Of a stretch of 64,000 nucleotides of DNA, positions 1-12,254 are shown in pieces. The notes beneath the pieces were generated by a model. It had not been told where the DNA came from and did not search any database. It saw nothing but the letters and a program-made list of their open reading frames with translations. How positions within the stretch are numbered: the stretch's first letter is position 1; each line of letters starts with the position of its first letter. A program made the position numbers and the translations under genes. This DNA comes from Sipunculus nudus (taxonomy: Eukaryota; Annelida; Sipuncula; Golfingiida; Sipunculidae): contig CM049321.1 in the NCBI GenBank assembly GCA_026874595.1, positions 46,739,797 to 46,803,796 on the forward strand, read 5' to 3'.

Positions 1-457
1 ATGCGACACCTGCTTCTCATTGTTCAAATGTACCTCACATATGGCCCTTCTTCTGTAGTTGTGCATTATCAAATGCCATTCCGGGTACACAGCCGGGTGT
101 CATACCTTTGAACACAGGAAACACAGTGCTGTTAATAACCATAACGGCCGGCCGTGTAAGCCTGCACTGTCGAGTTGACGCAGGAGTTGATCAAATTAAT
201 TTGCACTTTATACGAAAATCTGGACAATATCTTAGGATACATAGGAGAAATGCTGGATGTGTCCATAAATTGAAAGTCTAAAGTCAAAAGTTGGAAGCCG
301 TAGCTATTTTCGCAGACCGAAGTGCTTAAAATAAACACACCCACAAATTTCGCCCACATCAATAATTTTATTTTTATAGCATCATTGATATATAGGGAAG
401 ACCTCCCCTTGGTGGAAGTCTAAGAATTATGTATTTTGTGATTCTGTTTTATCATAA
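1..457. other. No gene recognised
   Basis: I see no convincing coding exon, RNA gene or repeat boundary here. The stretch ends at the target-site duplication of the next element. Confidence 0.4.
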
Positions 458-466
458 AACATAATA

Positions 467-1835
467 GGGTCTGTCTAAAACGCGGAGAATCCGCGGAGAG
501 ATGGAGAATTCGCGGAGAATTCGTGGAGAATTTGCGGAGAATTTTTATATGCAATGATACTTTTAAATACACGTTAAAATCACTTAAAATCTCCAACTAT
601 ATTAATCTCAACATATTTGTTAACTGAAAAATCACCGAAATAATTAAAAATCTGTACATTCACGCAAAACTGTGGGCTATATGTGATTGTGAATGCAGTT
701 GTTTTTTTTGCTTCAATCTAGAAATTAAACAAAATGAACATTTTAACCAAGGATTAATGTAACAACACTTAGTTTTTTTACAGTTTAGGAATTTTACACA
801 ATTTCCTAAAACAAAACGTTCTCATAGAATACCAAAGCCTAAATATAATGCAACTATAAACCATTGGGATTGAATGTCAATGTGGGTTAGGAGATGTATT
901 GAAGACCTGATTGTGATAAAAAAATAAAATGAGTCGTTTCATTTTATATGTGCATATGTCTTTAAAATAACTAAAAAGTTAATTAATAAAATGGTTTTGT
1001 GAAAATTGTACAAATAAATTCTTGTACTATTGCTGTATGTATACATGTGTACATTGTGCTATGTTTTTCATTTTTTTTTATAATTATTATTATACTCCGT
1101 AGGCCTATTCTTATGGTCAGAAAGCAGTGTGGTGTATTTTGTACAGAATAAGAAAAATGTAATTCTTTAACTGGGAGCCCAATATATAAATATATATTTA
1201 CTATTTTTTTTAATTTTATTTAATCCTACTGCCAAGTTGATTCATTAGCTTAAAGGTTTCAGTATAGGCCTAAAGTGTGTCAAGTCTAATGTTTGTGTTT
1301 CAACTTTTATTTGTTCATATAAATTGGGTCTATACATTATAAATGGTGATAGTGTTTTTTCCTTTTTTTCTCTTTGTTTATCTATCAATAAGTGTAGGTA
1401 AAATTATGATTTATTTATTATATTATATATTTCGTTTGCCACCTGTAAATTTGATACATGTGCATGGTTTTGTAATGGTTTCCACAATAAACTGTTGAAA
1501 TATCATGTGTTTTGCAGTTTCGTCTGATGATCTGTCAGTCTCAGCTGGTGACTCAGAGGCGTTTTAGATTTTGCGTAACGCATTCACTCGGCGGCGAGTC
1601 TACATTGTTAAGCATAAAATGCTTAATTATGTACAGTTTTTTAAAAAAATATTTCGGTCATTTAGAGTGCGCAAATATGTTAAGAGTAATATAGTTGGGG
1701 ATTTTAAGTGATTTTAATGTGTATTTGAAAGTATCATTGCATATAAAAACTCTCCGCAAATTCTCCACAAATTCTCAGCATATTCTCCGCGAATTCTCCA
1801 TCCCTCCGCGGATTCTCCGCGCTTTAGATAGACCC
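467..1835. mobile_element. Non-autonomous DNA transposon with long TIRs, Mutator-like
   Basis: The two ends are inverted copies of each other over about 157 bp (467-623 and about 1676-1835), starting GGGTCTRTCTAAA. Each end then carries internal tandem copies of a GCGGAGAATT-type unit, followed by a shared TATGCAATGATAC block. The element is flanked by a 9-bp direct repeat, AACATAATA, at 458-466 and 1836-1844. Long terminal inverted repeats plus a 9-bp target duplication are typical of Mutator-like elements; an 8-bp hAT-type duplication is the alternative reading. No transposase reading frame is visible inside, so this is a MITE-like derivative. Confidence 0.82.
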
Positions 1836-1844
1836 AACATAATA

Positions 1845-3262
1845 GTGTCAGATAAAGTAAGTCATGCCGTCCACCTTGCTTATTTGTAGAATATATGTGA
1901 TTTGTGGCTTACACCGCTAGTGGTGTGCCAGTTGATATTTTAATTCGAAGATCGGTCGTTTTCTTTCATAATTGATTAAATCGATTACGTTTAGTTTATT
2001 GGATCACAATTAAACGATTATGCATGCAGGCACATTCTAGAAGTTAAATTGTCCCGATAAAGTATTCTTATTTTCTCAGAGACAAAGGAAAAATGGGGCA
2101 CAAATCAGCAAGCAACTTTTTAACTTTGTCTTATGACACGAACAAGTTCCAACGACCCTGCCATTCTCTGACCTTTCCGCGTGATGTACTAGTAAAATGT
2201 AATTTATTCGGTCATTTATTTTACTTATTGCTATACAGCGTAGTTTACGGTGGCACATGTGATACAAAAATAATCAATTAATAATCAATCATCGGTCAGT
2301 TTTTAATTTTCGATCATGGATTATGATTTTTTCAACCGATTCCTAGCACTATATTCTGCATGCATAATAATTATTTTAAATGACCTCATACTGGTCCTTT
2401 TAATAAGGATTTTATGGAGCTCTATGAACTAGTTCATCGCAAGTTGTTGGTTATCTCGGTATATGTGCCTATATACTATTACCATTAGATTATAGACATA
2501 TTTTAAATATATATAAAGAGTATAGGAACCGGCCAGACAAAGGCGTGAGTGTGTTATCATATACCGGCGGCATTGACCGGCTAGCAAATGGCCATACGTC
2601 TATTCTTAGCACTGGCCCCGCAGAGCAGTCAGCTGATAGCACTCTACCCGTACTTTGGGGTTTGATGACTTGGCAGCATACCACCGGGAAAAGTAACGAG
2701 GTGAATCACCGATGGGTCAGTCCAATAATTCATATGTGTAACATGTGATAATGACTTAATTATGTCCGGGGCATATGTAATGCAAGGTAATATTATTTAT
2801 ATTGTAGAGAATTTAAGAAATCAGGAATAAATGTAATAAGTGAAACTAGGTTGTACATTTCGTATAACTGTTTTAAGTTTAGAACTATTTAGTGTGGGTA
2901 TTCCCTGTTGTACTTATATGAAGACCCTCCTACCTCTCATTGCTATATGCGTGTATGTTCATATATGGAGCCATGTAACCTCTGTACAGCGATTACAAGT
3001 AGACTGAGCGTAGGAACATAGTCAGTTTCCAACTATCATCCAAACTGAAATGCCGCCGGACTTCAGTGGGAGCTGACCTGGGCTGGCCTTGGCGAATAAA
3101 GAATATGAAGAGTACATGTTCGTCGGTTGTTCCTGGACATGGTGTGGTTGTGCGAGTGTCACTGTAACATCACGGTCGCAGTGGCTGAGATCCGCACTGA
3201 TCCCAAAGTAATTCCAACCGTTACTTTAGTAACATGTTACAGTAAAAAAAATTATCCAAGTG
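1845..3262. other. Gene-poor interval
   Basis: A slightly GC-richer patch at about 2530-2720 gives short open frames on both strands, but I recognise no domain and see no splice context. The rest is AT-rich sequence without a feature I can support. Confidence 0.35.
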
Positions 3263-3277
3263 CCAGCATGCCCGGAG

Positions 3278-3582
3278 TAGGGTCGGTGGTGTAATGGTTA
3301 AGGTGCCGGGTTCATGATCGAGAGTTCTTGAGTTCGAATCCCGGTCAGACCCCCACCGTCCCAAGACCCTTAGGCAAGGTCTCAACCGCAAGTGTGCCTC
3401 TGTCCACCCAGCAGTAGAAATGGGTACCAGTAAATACTAGGAAGGTAACCTGCGATGGACTAGCGTCCCATCCAGGAGGAGTTAACTCCTAAGTCGCTTC
3501 ACGCTACCGAAACCAGGATAAGCTCCGGCCTGATGAGCCATTAGGCTCGGGTGTAAAAGCCCAGCAGACTTACCTTTATCTT
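3278..3582 (+). mobile_element. tRNA-derived SINE with intact target-site duplication
   Basis: The head is tRNA-like, with a polymerase III A box in GGTGTAATGGTTAAGGTG (about 3288-3306) and a B box in GAGTTCGAATCCC (about 3331-3343). A non-tRNA body follows with a block containing CCTGCGATGGACTAGCGTCC (about 3449-3468), which resembles the conserved central domains of molluscan SINEs. That family assignment is from memory and unverified. The 15-bp direct repeat CCAGCATGCCCGGAG at 3263-3277 and 3583-3597 fixes both ends exactly, and its perfect match suggests a fairly recent insertion. Confidence 0.9.
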
Positions 3583-4059
3583 CCAGCATGCCCGGAGCAT
3601 TGTTCGGCGAAAATTTTGCCGCGTACGTTAGACTCCACTGCTACCTTAACGATCAATTTAAAGCTTAAACTTGAGTACATAAATGTGGAATGAAACCAAA
3701 AATATAAACCCAGTTGTAACACTACGTGCACTGCACAACTTGCTGTCTTCCTGAGATATGGCTGGATGAGAGCTACAGAAGTTTCAGATCCATACAAACT
3801 CCTCTCCGTATTTTGAACCACGTAAAAAACGAGACCTATTTGAAATGATTAGACAACTATGTTTGCCAGTATGCTTAATATCTCTATCAGCTGCACACAC
3901 GCATTGGGAACACCTGCTGATCACCATTGGTTAACTTTTTGATGTTAGAACTTATTTCAATGATGATATCAGATAAATGAATTGGGAAAATAAAACACCC
4001 TTGGTCAAGGCAGATCCTGTAACATGTGTGCGGTATATATTTTATATATCACAGGGTTC

Positions 4060-4345
4060 AATCCTTCATTCACACTGTCTTTCGAAGTGCACATTCACCT
4101 CTTGGAAAGCTTGAAGACATGTTTTTTATAGAGTTGAGTTTCCGCAGCGTCGCTCTCCACATATTAATATACTTATGTGGATTGAGAATGAACCCACATA
4201 TAGTCAACATAAAGAAGATATTGTCACCAGATACATTGGTGAGCATGTTATCTGCTCCAAGAATGGTGAGGTCCATCAAGATCTGACAGATCTACAAGCA
4301 CACAGACCGTTCAGGTCTTAGGAAAGAATGGAAAGGAAATTTGAA
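4060..4345 (+). pseudogene. Helitron Rep (HUH endonuclease) relic
   Basis: Read with a frameshift after GKLEDMFF (about 4108-4132), the sequence continues RVEFPQRRSPHINILMWIE, matching the Helitron Rep core that normally reads RVEFQ.RGSPHIH..W. The downstream part contains DIVTRYIGEHVICS and ends DLTDLQAHR, as in Helitron Rep proteins, where a Cys/His cluster follows. The second histidine of the HUH motif is asparagine here (PHIN). Frameshift and stops make it non-functional. It heads the same relic as the helicase at about 5455. Confidence 0.75.
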
Positions 4346-5454
4346 GTTTTAACGTTCCGGAAGCTGAAATCTAAAATCCTTCAACAGCATGACGATGAAG
4401 TTGGTGGAAAACACAAGCAGAACTACCAAAATGTCTCGTAGGCACTTGCAAGCTTAAATGTTGACAATTACCTGTCCTTTCATGATTTCCTAAAATCTCT
4501 AGAACTCTCTCCAAATACCGACCAAATGACATTCCGTAAAACCATAAAAGGTCCAAAAGTATTTATCAGATGGTCACCATCTGAAATAAAAAAAAATAAT
4601 AATAACAAATGGGTACATGAGACTTGTTTACTGCACGGAAAGACAACCATGTATAGTTTATATTTGATCATGTGCAACATACGTAGTTTCCTATGTTATC
4701 AAAAGTCAAAGGAGAAGTGTTTTGTTAGATTCTGTTTGCAAAGAAGCTAGAAAAGATAACAACTCTCAGAAAGTACGTGAGGGATATAGGAAATCAGTTC
4801 TTACATGCTGTAAAAATAAGTGCTCAGGAAACAGCATATTTGGTATTAAATCTTCCAATATTAGCTGATAAGAGCTACCAGAGATATCATATTTATACCC
4901 ACTGCCCTTCCAGATGAAAGAACTTTTCTGCTTAAGAGTTAAGAACAGATTCAGCACCTCCCACACGATTCAAAGAGACAGCAGCAAACGATATCATTGA
5001 CAGATGTTCAAATTTGGGGTCTGCCACACTTTGCATCAGAGATTGATATTAAATACTCAAAGAAAGAGCAGGCGATTCATTCCATGGCTACACTGATGAT
5101 CAGGACAGCACTGATCAAAATGAAGCAAATTCTAATGGAAACACAGACGAAAAACTCAGTTTCACCTTTCCAAATGGTACAACATACATTGAATGATAAG
5201 TTCCAAGAGTTCTAAGATATATTCGTTATACTGAGTACGTATACCCAGAAAACTACTAAATATTGGGAAAGGCTATATTGTTGTTTACACCAATGCCAAG
5301 ATGAAACCAAAGACCTTTTAAATGGTTCATATACATACATGGAACAATGTTTATAGAAAAATAACACAGGGTCTAAATGAGAAAGAACTCAGTCTCCAAG
5401 CGCATTATAAAAAAAAATAAAATGTTCAGCCACGCTTTTACATCTATTCCTTTC
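4346..5454 (+). pseudogene. Decayed middle of the Helitron relic
   Basis: Between the Rep and helicase pieces all plus frames carry many stops and frameshifts. Short stretches still look coding, for example KEARKDNNSQKVREGYRKS near 4740-4798. I infer this is the eroded linker of the same Helitron protein from its position only. Confidence 0.45.
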
Positions 5455-5660
5455 TGTTGGGGCAGGTGTTGGTAAATCAGTTTTGCTGAGAGCTTTCTTT
5501 CAAGCCTTGTTTAATCACCTATGAGGAACCGAAGGTGAAAATCCACTAGACTGCAAGATACTGATCACCGGATCTACAGGAAAGGCGGCTTACAATGTTC
5601 AAGTATTCATATTACATAATACCTTTCGGATAGATCCAAGTAAAGGATTTAAATACATTT
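5455..5660 (+). pseudogene. Helitron PIF1-like helicase relic
   Basis: The plus strand encodes GAGVGKSVLLRAFFQALFNH (a Walker A loop, GAGVGKS), then a TGA stop, then GENPLDCKILITGSTGKAAY and a histidine/phenylalanine pair further on. This is the N-terminal part of the PIF1-type helicase of animal Helitrons, where the GKAAYN block is helicase motif Ia. Motifs II-VI are not visible downstream, so the copy is truncated as well as broken. Confidence 0.82.
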
Positions 5661-6814
5661 GTCATCAGACATCCTGATTACACTGCGGTCAAAGTATAAA
5701 ATCCTTGACATATTAATATTATTGATTGTTGAAATATGCATGGTAGGAAATCGCATGTTCAATTTTGTAAATTTGCTTCTCTAAGAAATAAACGGCAACA
5801 AAGAACCATTTAGTGGTATATATCTAATTGTTATTGGATATCTCTCCCAATTTCGACCAGTAATGGACAACTGGATTTTTCAAGAACATGTTTCATAATA
5901 TGACAAGATCACAAAACTTTCTTTTACTGTATTATGTTTCTTTCGCACTTAAACTGAATGTTTAAAATTTAAAGATCATTCTTAACCATGAGAGAAATCT
6001 TGTAGAGAAAAAATAGTTTCGATATAATGTCATATAGTTAGCTATTGGCCCATTAAAAGTGGTTTGCTGTTACTGGTCTCTTAAAATTGCGTACCATTTA
6101 GAAATTTATATTAAAAAATGTTAAAATTTCATATAAAATGATTGAGATTATCAGAAAATCATATACAAATAGAAAGGGCTCTGCAACAGGTTCAAAATCA
6201 TATATACTTTATGGGGTCATATATGAATTTGAAACATCTTTGTAATAGATTATAAATTTTAGAGTTTTTGCCTGCATAACAATATTGATGAAATGTTACA
6301 TATTTATTCGATAGGGACAGAATCCATTGTTTTTCTGTATGATAAAAAAAATCTCATAAAATTCATAGCTTTATCTATCATAAAGCCCATTCAATGACAT
6401 ACATGTCGCATAGAAGGAAATTGCTTACTCATTTTCTAAAACACATTTGTAAAACATTTAATAAACCTATGGTGTTTTCAAATATATATTTTTTCTGCTG
6501 AAGCATGAAGTAATATTTATAAAAAAATGAAAATGTTTGTGAAACCTATTTTTTTTTACATTTTGAAACATGTATCTAAAACATTTTCCTTTGTCAGCGA
6601 AAAAAAAAAGTTCTATAAATTTTTTAATAACTTATTAATTCATGCAGAACCACTTCTGTATCACCATAAAATGTTATCAAACTCTGCATGATATGTATAA
6701 CACAAACCATTCTATGATATTTGTGTCTTTCATATAGATACAAAAAGGTTTTCTTCACCTTTTTAATTTAAGAATAAAAGTTTAAGTTACAAAGAAAAAA
6801 AACCTCATTTTATA

Positions 6815-7286
6815 ATGAGTTTGTATTTTCAACATAACGTTTTGTCGATGTTTAATAGATGTTTGATTAAAAGTGTATTGTTGAAACACAGACAACAATC
6901 ACGATATGTTTTGAAAATTTTTTTCTTATCAGGAATTATGACAGCAGTTGATGGTCTCAGAAAACACATATGGCAAAATGAATTAAGAGCTCTTTTCTTA
7001 AAAAATGATGGACTGGTAACAGATTTTTTTGAAGATTTCATAGATGAATAACTGCCATTGTTGCATGCACTTTTTAACGGTGTGTTTAAACATTCAACAT
7101 AACCAGGGGACTGGGCCAAAGTATTATTATGCCTCTGCATAAAGAGTGGCGATACTGAAGATGTAAACAACTACAGAGAAATTTCTTTATTAAACTGTAT
7201 AGGTAAAATATTTTGTAAAATTATGAATAACAGGTTAATAAGCTGGTTAGATGAAAGAGATATTTTAGCAGAGGAGCAAGCATAGT
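6815..7286 (+). pseudogene. Non-LTR retrotransposon reverse transcriptase relic
   Basis: After joining over two stops, the plus strand reads LPLLHALFNGVFKHS (about 7051-7095), GDWAKVLLCLCIKSGD, VNNYREISLLNCIGKIFCKI and NNRLISWLDERDILAEEQA. This is the finger/early palm region of LINE reverse transcriptases: the K-GD-x(2)-NYR-x-ISLL block, then N-RL-x(n)-EEQA before the usual GFR. The catalytic FADD box is absent because the copy stops abruptly at about 7287, exactly where duplication unit 1 starts. A Jockey/CR1-like clade is likely but not shown. Confidence 0.8.
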
Positions 7287-8292
7287 TGGACAATTTTTTC
7301 TTCTATAATAGGGGAGGGCCATAAACAAAAGCGTAAAATTGTCATTGCTCCACACCCTCTTGTAAGACTAGTGTGATAAAAAATATTTCTTGAAAGATCA
7401 TAACAACGAATCTAATAAACTACCTCGGTAGAAGAGATGGGGGATATCTAAATTATATACCGCGGATCTAGTTTTATTAGCGGGCTTTTAATTTTTTACG
7501 ATTTTAGAGGGAGCTTGCCTTGCGCTAAATCAAGAACACGCGTTATTAAATGCGCTCTTTCGCCAATTGGAAATCTGTCTGGTTCTCGTGACAGTCAAGT
7601 GGGGATAGTAATCCCTCTGTACGGGGTCGCCTGACCGGAGCTGATGTCGGAGTGGTCATGTTGTTATAAGTGTTCATAGTAAGTGATATCTCACCTGAAA
7701 TTCCCTCCGATTAAAATGATTTGTAGAAATAACTGTGAATCTAGTAGCCTTTAATTAAACTGAATACCTTTGGAATCCCCTCCCAATAGATTTGAAGTAC
7801 GCCGGAGCTTATAGCAAGATTTGTGTTTACAGTCAAAAGGAAATTTTAACGTCACCATGTATCAAAAGGCAGGAGGAGATTGGACCGTGGTGCCCGTTAT
7901 ATCGCCGACTCATTGGGTACATGACCTATGACATTACCAAGCACCAATACAATCAAGAAAAGGTTTTTATTGTTCTGTTTGAAAAATCCTCACAATTTAC
8001 AACCTAAAAATGCATTTCCAAACGAAGATGAATCCTTAGTTCTTCCGTTATGTCTAAACACATCGAATAAAGAATTAATTTCATCACACCTATAAATGTC
8101 AGTAGAGTTCTGTTTAAAAAAAATCCTCACAATCTATTACCGAATATGTTTGCCGGTGCAAACGTAGCTGAATCCATGGTTCTCCCGGTGTCTGAACACA
8201 TCAATTAATGGATCAATTTGTTCCCCCTCATCGTGAATATTCCATAGATTTCTCATTGTTCTAAACGTAAGCCGTTTTGTAGAATTCTATAC

Positions 8293-8801
8293 TTAATCTA
8301 CCCGTCGACACCGATGATATATAGAACGAAAGCAGGTCAAGAATTCCTCGCGGAATTCTTTAAGAAATATCAATCGCACAAGAAAGCTGGATATCCCGCT
8401 ACAGCAGCGCAAATAAAGCAACAAGTTGTATATGAATGGGTCTTTAGATACACTTGAAAAAAAAAAAATTATGTACGGGTCAAGAACGGTTAGGGGTAGT
8501 TCTGAAAGCATGAATATAGCAACAGTGAAAGCAATGCCCAAGTGATGCGTAAACTGGGCAAAGGTGGTAGATTTTGTGATAAAATTTCTTCTCTTTTTGT
8601 TTTTTAATTATGAGAATAATTATCATCCAATTAGACAAAATTATCACGGTCAGGACTGGAACAGCAATAAATACCACGTGATAAATGACCCTTGTTATCC
8701 AGGATAACATATCACCATTATAAGCATGACTCCCTATGACCCTTGGAAATTCCCCTGACAGCGGACACGATAACACTGATCATGCAGGATATGCCAACAC
8801 C
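8293..8801 (-). pseudogene. Receptor copy A exon 4 (helices 4-7, frameshifted)
   Basis: The exon is 509 nt against 507 in copy B, so it is out of register. The acceptor is TTCTTCAG before GGTGTTGGC. Helix 5 text (WITRVIYHVVFIAVPVLTVI) and helix 6-7 text (MLSELPLTVLDPYIIFFF) lie in different frames. The C-terminus IYHRCRRVD followed by a stop matches copy B exactly. Confidence 0.85.
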
Positions 8802-9441
8802 CTGAAGAAGTATTTTTCATATTAAATGTTTTATTTGTTCATTTTTTTGTTCTTCCTCTGTCATGTGAATCGTTTAGTATTTTGTAGATATACTCCGCCA
8901 TACTCATACAGCGATGCATACAATATTAAAAGTGAATGGAATAAAATGCTCTTATTTACATTGCTTATCCTTAAATGTAAAGTTAAGATTAGTTTAAAGG
9001 AGTCATTCCAGAAGTTTGAGTTATACATCAGCATATATATCAAGATATACCTCCGGATTAAACTGGTGTTCAAACATTGGTGACATGTAGATAAAGATCC
9101 AAGATATATTTACATGAATAATGTACAGAGGTCCAGCCTATGAACAGGTTATTTCTTGGTTTTTTTGTATGACAATAAAGTAAAAAGCGCCCCTGGTACT
9201 GATATAAAATTCATTGGTGACCATATTGGTAATTTAATTGATACATCTGAGCCGTTTGCACTGGTGATGTGCTTTTCCTTGAAAAAGGACCGATTTTTCC
9301 ATTTTATTTCTATTTAGCGCCACCTTTCGACAAGGAAATGTTTAAAGAAATACATTAAATGATTAAAAAACATGACTATTGAGACTTGATTTAACAAGTA
9401 ATTTTTTTATAAATAGGGAGTATATAGGAGCTTACTGTCAA

Positions 9442-10344
9442 GGGGGAACTTGACACTTTACTGGCGCCCCCTACTGATGACACTGCAAACGAAAAATATC
9501 TGGTTTAATTATACTGTCATGAGGCTACATATTTTGCCATTTATGACTTTTGTTGTCATGAAAACGTCATCGCTTCAGGGCATCATTTGAGAAAAGTAAC
9601 TAGAATGAACAATAATTGTTGGAATGCTCAGTGTAACAGCTTAATTTAATTATTTTTTAAATATTACCACATTTTTACATAGAATTTTTTAAACAGAATA
9701 TCATCAGAAGAGGCTCAAGTGCAGGAATATACCAACGGCTATCTTGTCAACTGTCAGTTTAGACACTTGCAAGTAGATGACTAAAGAGTGCATTAATAAC
9801 ACATATGATTGTAAGTGACACTGGTGGTGTAATTATGAAGAGATAATCAGTATATACCAATAGTTTTTAGTGCTAATATTTATATTTCTTTTTATATGGG
9901 CATCTTAAAATCTGATCAGACGTCAGATGCCATTTATGTGTTGACTTGCTCTCTGTCTTACAAACACCAGCGCCACCTTTGGGGGATTTTCTAAACTAAT
10001 AATCTCCCAAATTTTAATATTTTGGCCTAATATTTCAAAATCTAACCGACTGACATACACATTTTTGTATTTAAATAAGATTGATATTTAATTTTGTATG
10101 TTTGTTTAGAATATTATGAAAAATACATTGGTCACTTTTCTAAAATATGTAACTTTTGTTTCCCCCTTATTTATAATATCATATAAAAACCCACCACAAG
10201 TGTCCATTTTCAACCTCATATACTGCAAAAATAAGCACATTGACCCCCAAATTTTATTTCATAATTTTACTAAGTATGCTTTGTAGATATCATGTGCAAA
10301 AATCTAAGAAATTCCATTGGTAGTTTAAAGTGCCATGTTCCCCC
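9442..10344. mobile_element. TTAA-target DNA transposon (MITE), 903 bp, in receptor copy A
   Basis: Terminal inverted repeats of about 19 bp begin GGGGGAAC and end at CACTTTA, with two mismatches. The flanks are TCAA (9438-9441, probably mutated TTAA) and TTAA (10345-10348). The empty site is visible in copy B as a single TTAA at 28713-28716, which proves an insertion. TTAA target choice occurs in piggyBac, Kolobok and Sola3 superfamilies; the G-rich tip is closest to Kolobok, a tentative call. There is no transposase frame inside. Confidence 0.88.
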
Positions 10345-10653
10345 TTAAAGTTCTCTTCCAGCTGCACCATCGCTCAGCCTTGAACAGAAAGACGACAGCC
10401 ACAAATCGAGTGAAAGTTATCTGGACGTGCGCTGACCCCATAAGAACCATCCCAAAAAAATTGATAAAAACACTTGTGATACAGAGGTACACAGGTGGAC
10501 CACACGTCTTCGCTTTGATTAAAATGATCAAATGGGTCAAGCACAAAGTGCCAGAGACTTTTATTATTAGGAAAAGAAGAATTATCTTCTTTCTCTTAAT
10601 CATTCTACGCATGTTTCCGATGACGCACAAGAGCTCCATGTCAAGACTAATGC
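10345..10653 (-). pseudogene. Receptor copy A exon 3 (helices 1-3)
   Basis: The acceptor is CATTCCAG before GCATTAG. The peptide includes ELLCVIGNMRR (end of helix 1, GN motif), a second hydrophobic helix, CGPPVYLCIT and FTRFVAV, where a DRY-type motif is TRF. The native splice donor is cut off by the 903-bp element; a GTAAGC-like donor survives only on its far side near 9437. Confidence 0.85.
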
Positions 10654-10684
10654 CTGGAATGAAATTAATATTACATGGAATAAC

Positions 10685-10748
10685 ATTTCTTTGAAACGTT
10701 GTATTTTGGTAATACTCAGTATGCAGAAATATAACGTTTCAAAGAAAT
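10685..10748. repeat. Perfect 16-bp inverted repeat in intron 2 of copy A
   Basis: ATTTCTTTGAAACGTT at 10685-10700 and its exact reverse complement at 10733-10748 flank a 32-bp loop. Copy B has no such pair at the matching place, so the palindrome arose after duplication. Confidence 0.85.
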
Positions 10749-10982
10749 TATGATATTATATTACTTTGCTAGTGTTACGCTCTTGATAAAAAAATGCATG
10801 CAGATCCATTTTGCATTTATATCCTTTTGCACTATGGAGGTATTCATAATCACACGTCATTTTCGTAGAATATAATAAAAGGAATGGATTACAAACCCAG
10901 TGCACGCCAGGTTGCAGAATGTGCTAGAAGTTCATTACAAATAATTTGTTTGATGGTAAAATGAATAAGGTAAATATGTTAC

Positions 10983-11676
10983 CTGCAGTGATGACAGGCC
11001 CAACGGCTGTAGTGTCCTGCATCCCTTCAAGTTGTTCTAAAAGAGACACCAGGCAAGGATGGTCTTCACAGTCATATAAGTATTTAGCTAGACGAAGGTC
11101 CCAGTCGTCCGTAATTCTTGTTATGCCACATATATCCTTGAACAATTCTCTTAATTCATCCTTTCCAGCTCCTTCCATGTTTGTCATTTTGTCAACCTGA
11201 CAGATCTCAAGATCCAACATATAATCATGCCGTGAAAGACGGGCACAAATCACCCCGGATACCTGAGCTTCTTCTGTATGGCAGCTTTCATTGTTCAATA
11301 CCAGTATGGCCGCATCAAGATTTGGGTCTCCTACGTCAACCTGCCGTTCCTTGAAACACGACGTAATCTGAGGCAATCTTTTAAATAACAGGATGCAAGG
11401 GAGAGCGTTTTGCACATTTTTCTTTGATGGCACAATGGCACTGTTATTTAAAGCTATACACTGCATACTGTCTTTACCAGATAATTTAAAATCTTTAAAT
11501 TCTGAAATGAGGACGATAGGCAGTCTGTCACCTGGCATCACAGTAACTCCTGTGATATATTTTCTCGTGTCATTCAAACCCTTATTATTTTTGGTTGAAA
11601 CGATAGCTTTAGTATTCCGCAATGCCGTTCCGAGATATCCGCTGATTTTTTTTTCTGGACCTTCACTTCGATTTTT
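10983..11676 (-). CDS. Receptor copy A exon 2: cysteine-containing ectodomain
   Basis: This 694-nt exon is open from acceptor (TGTTACAG before AAAAATCG) to donor (CTGCAG before GTAACA). It enters in phase 0 and leaves in phase 1, exactly as in copy B. It encodes about 231 residues with nine cysteines and stretches such as DAAILVLNNESCH and ELFKDICGITRITDDWDLRL shared with copy B. I recognise no known domain. It follows a signal-peptide exon and precedes helix 1, so an extracellular position is inferred. It stays open although the transmembrane part is broken. Confidence 0.7.
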
Positions 11677-12254
11677 CTGTAACATATTAAGATTTATATA
11701 TTGATTTAACATGTTTATTATTTTCATCGGTCATAAAAATGTAGCTTGCTTCTGAGGAATCAAACTGTGCAGCTTATCAAAAATGCCTTAACTGGAAAAT
11801 TCCCCCTTAATATCTCATTTTGCAATTACTTGTTTCATACCTTCATTGCCCTGGCGCTTTCAGTTAAAGAAGTTAAAAAGTTACTATATAGGATGTGTTT
11901 TCTTATTCCTTTTTTTCATTTTATTAACTGTTTTTTCTCGTAAATGTTTAATGCATGGAAAACTGATTAGTTCTACGCATAAACACAAATATAATAATCT
12001 TATAATTCATTACAATCTTTTTATTTTTATATTTTTGTTTGATTTCATACACTGTAAATTATTTATAATCGGTATGTCCAAGGATGTATGTTTGAATACA
12101 AAGGTAAAAGGGAACATAGATGTGACTGGCAAATTAGTAATGCATACTACACTGGTTTATAGCTCATCTGTAGTAAGCCCAGGATTTTATCAAAGTAAAA
12201 GGCATTTTATATTACCAAACCGGCTTAAAATAGCCAACAAATTCATGTATAAAC

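Noticed and set aside
10325-10694. Plus-strand 104-119 codon frames opposite receptor exon 3 (also 28748-29062)
   Set aside because: Antisense shadows of the receptor exons; the minus strand has the helices and splice sites.
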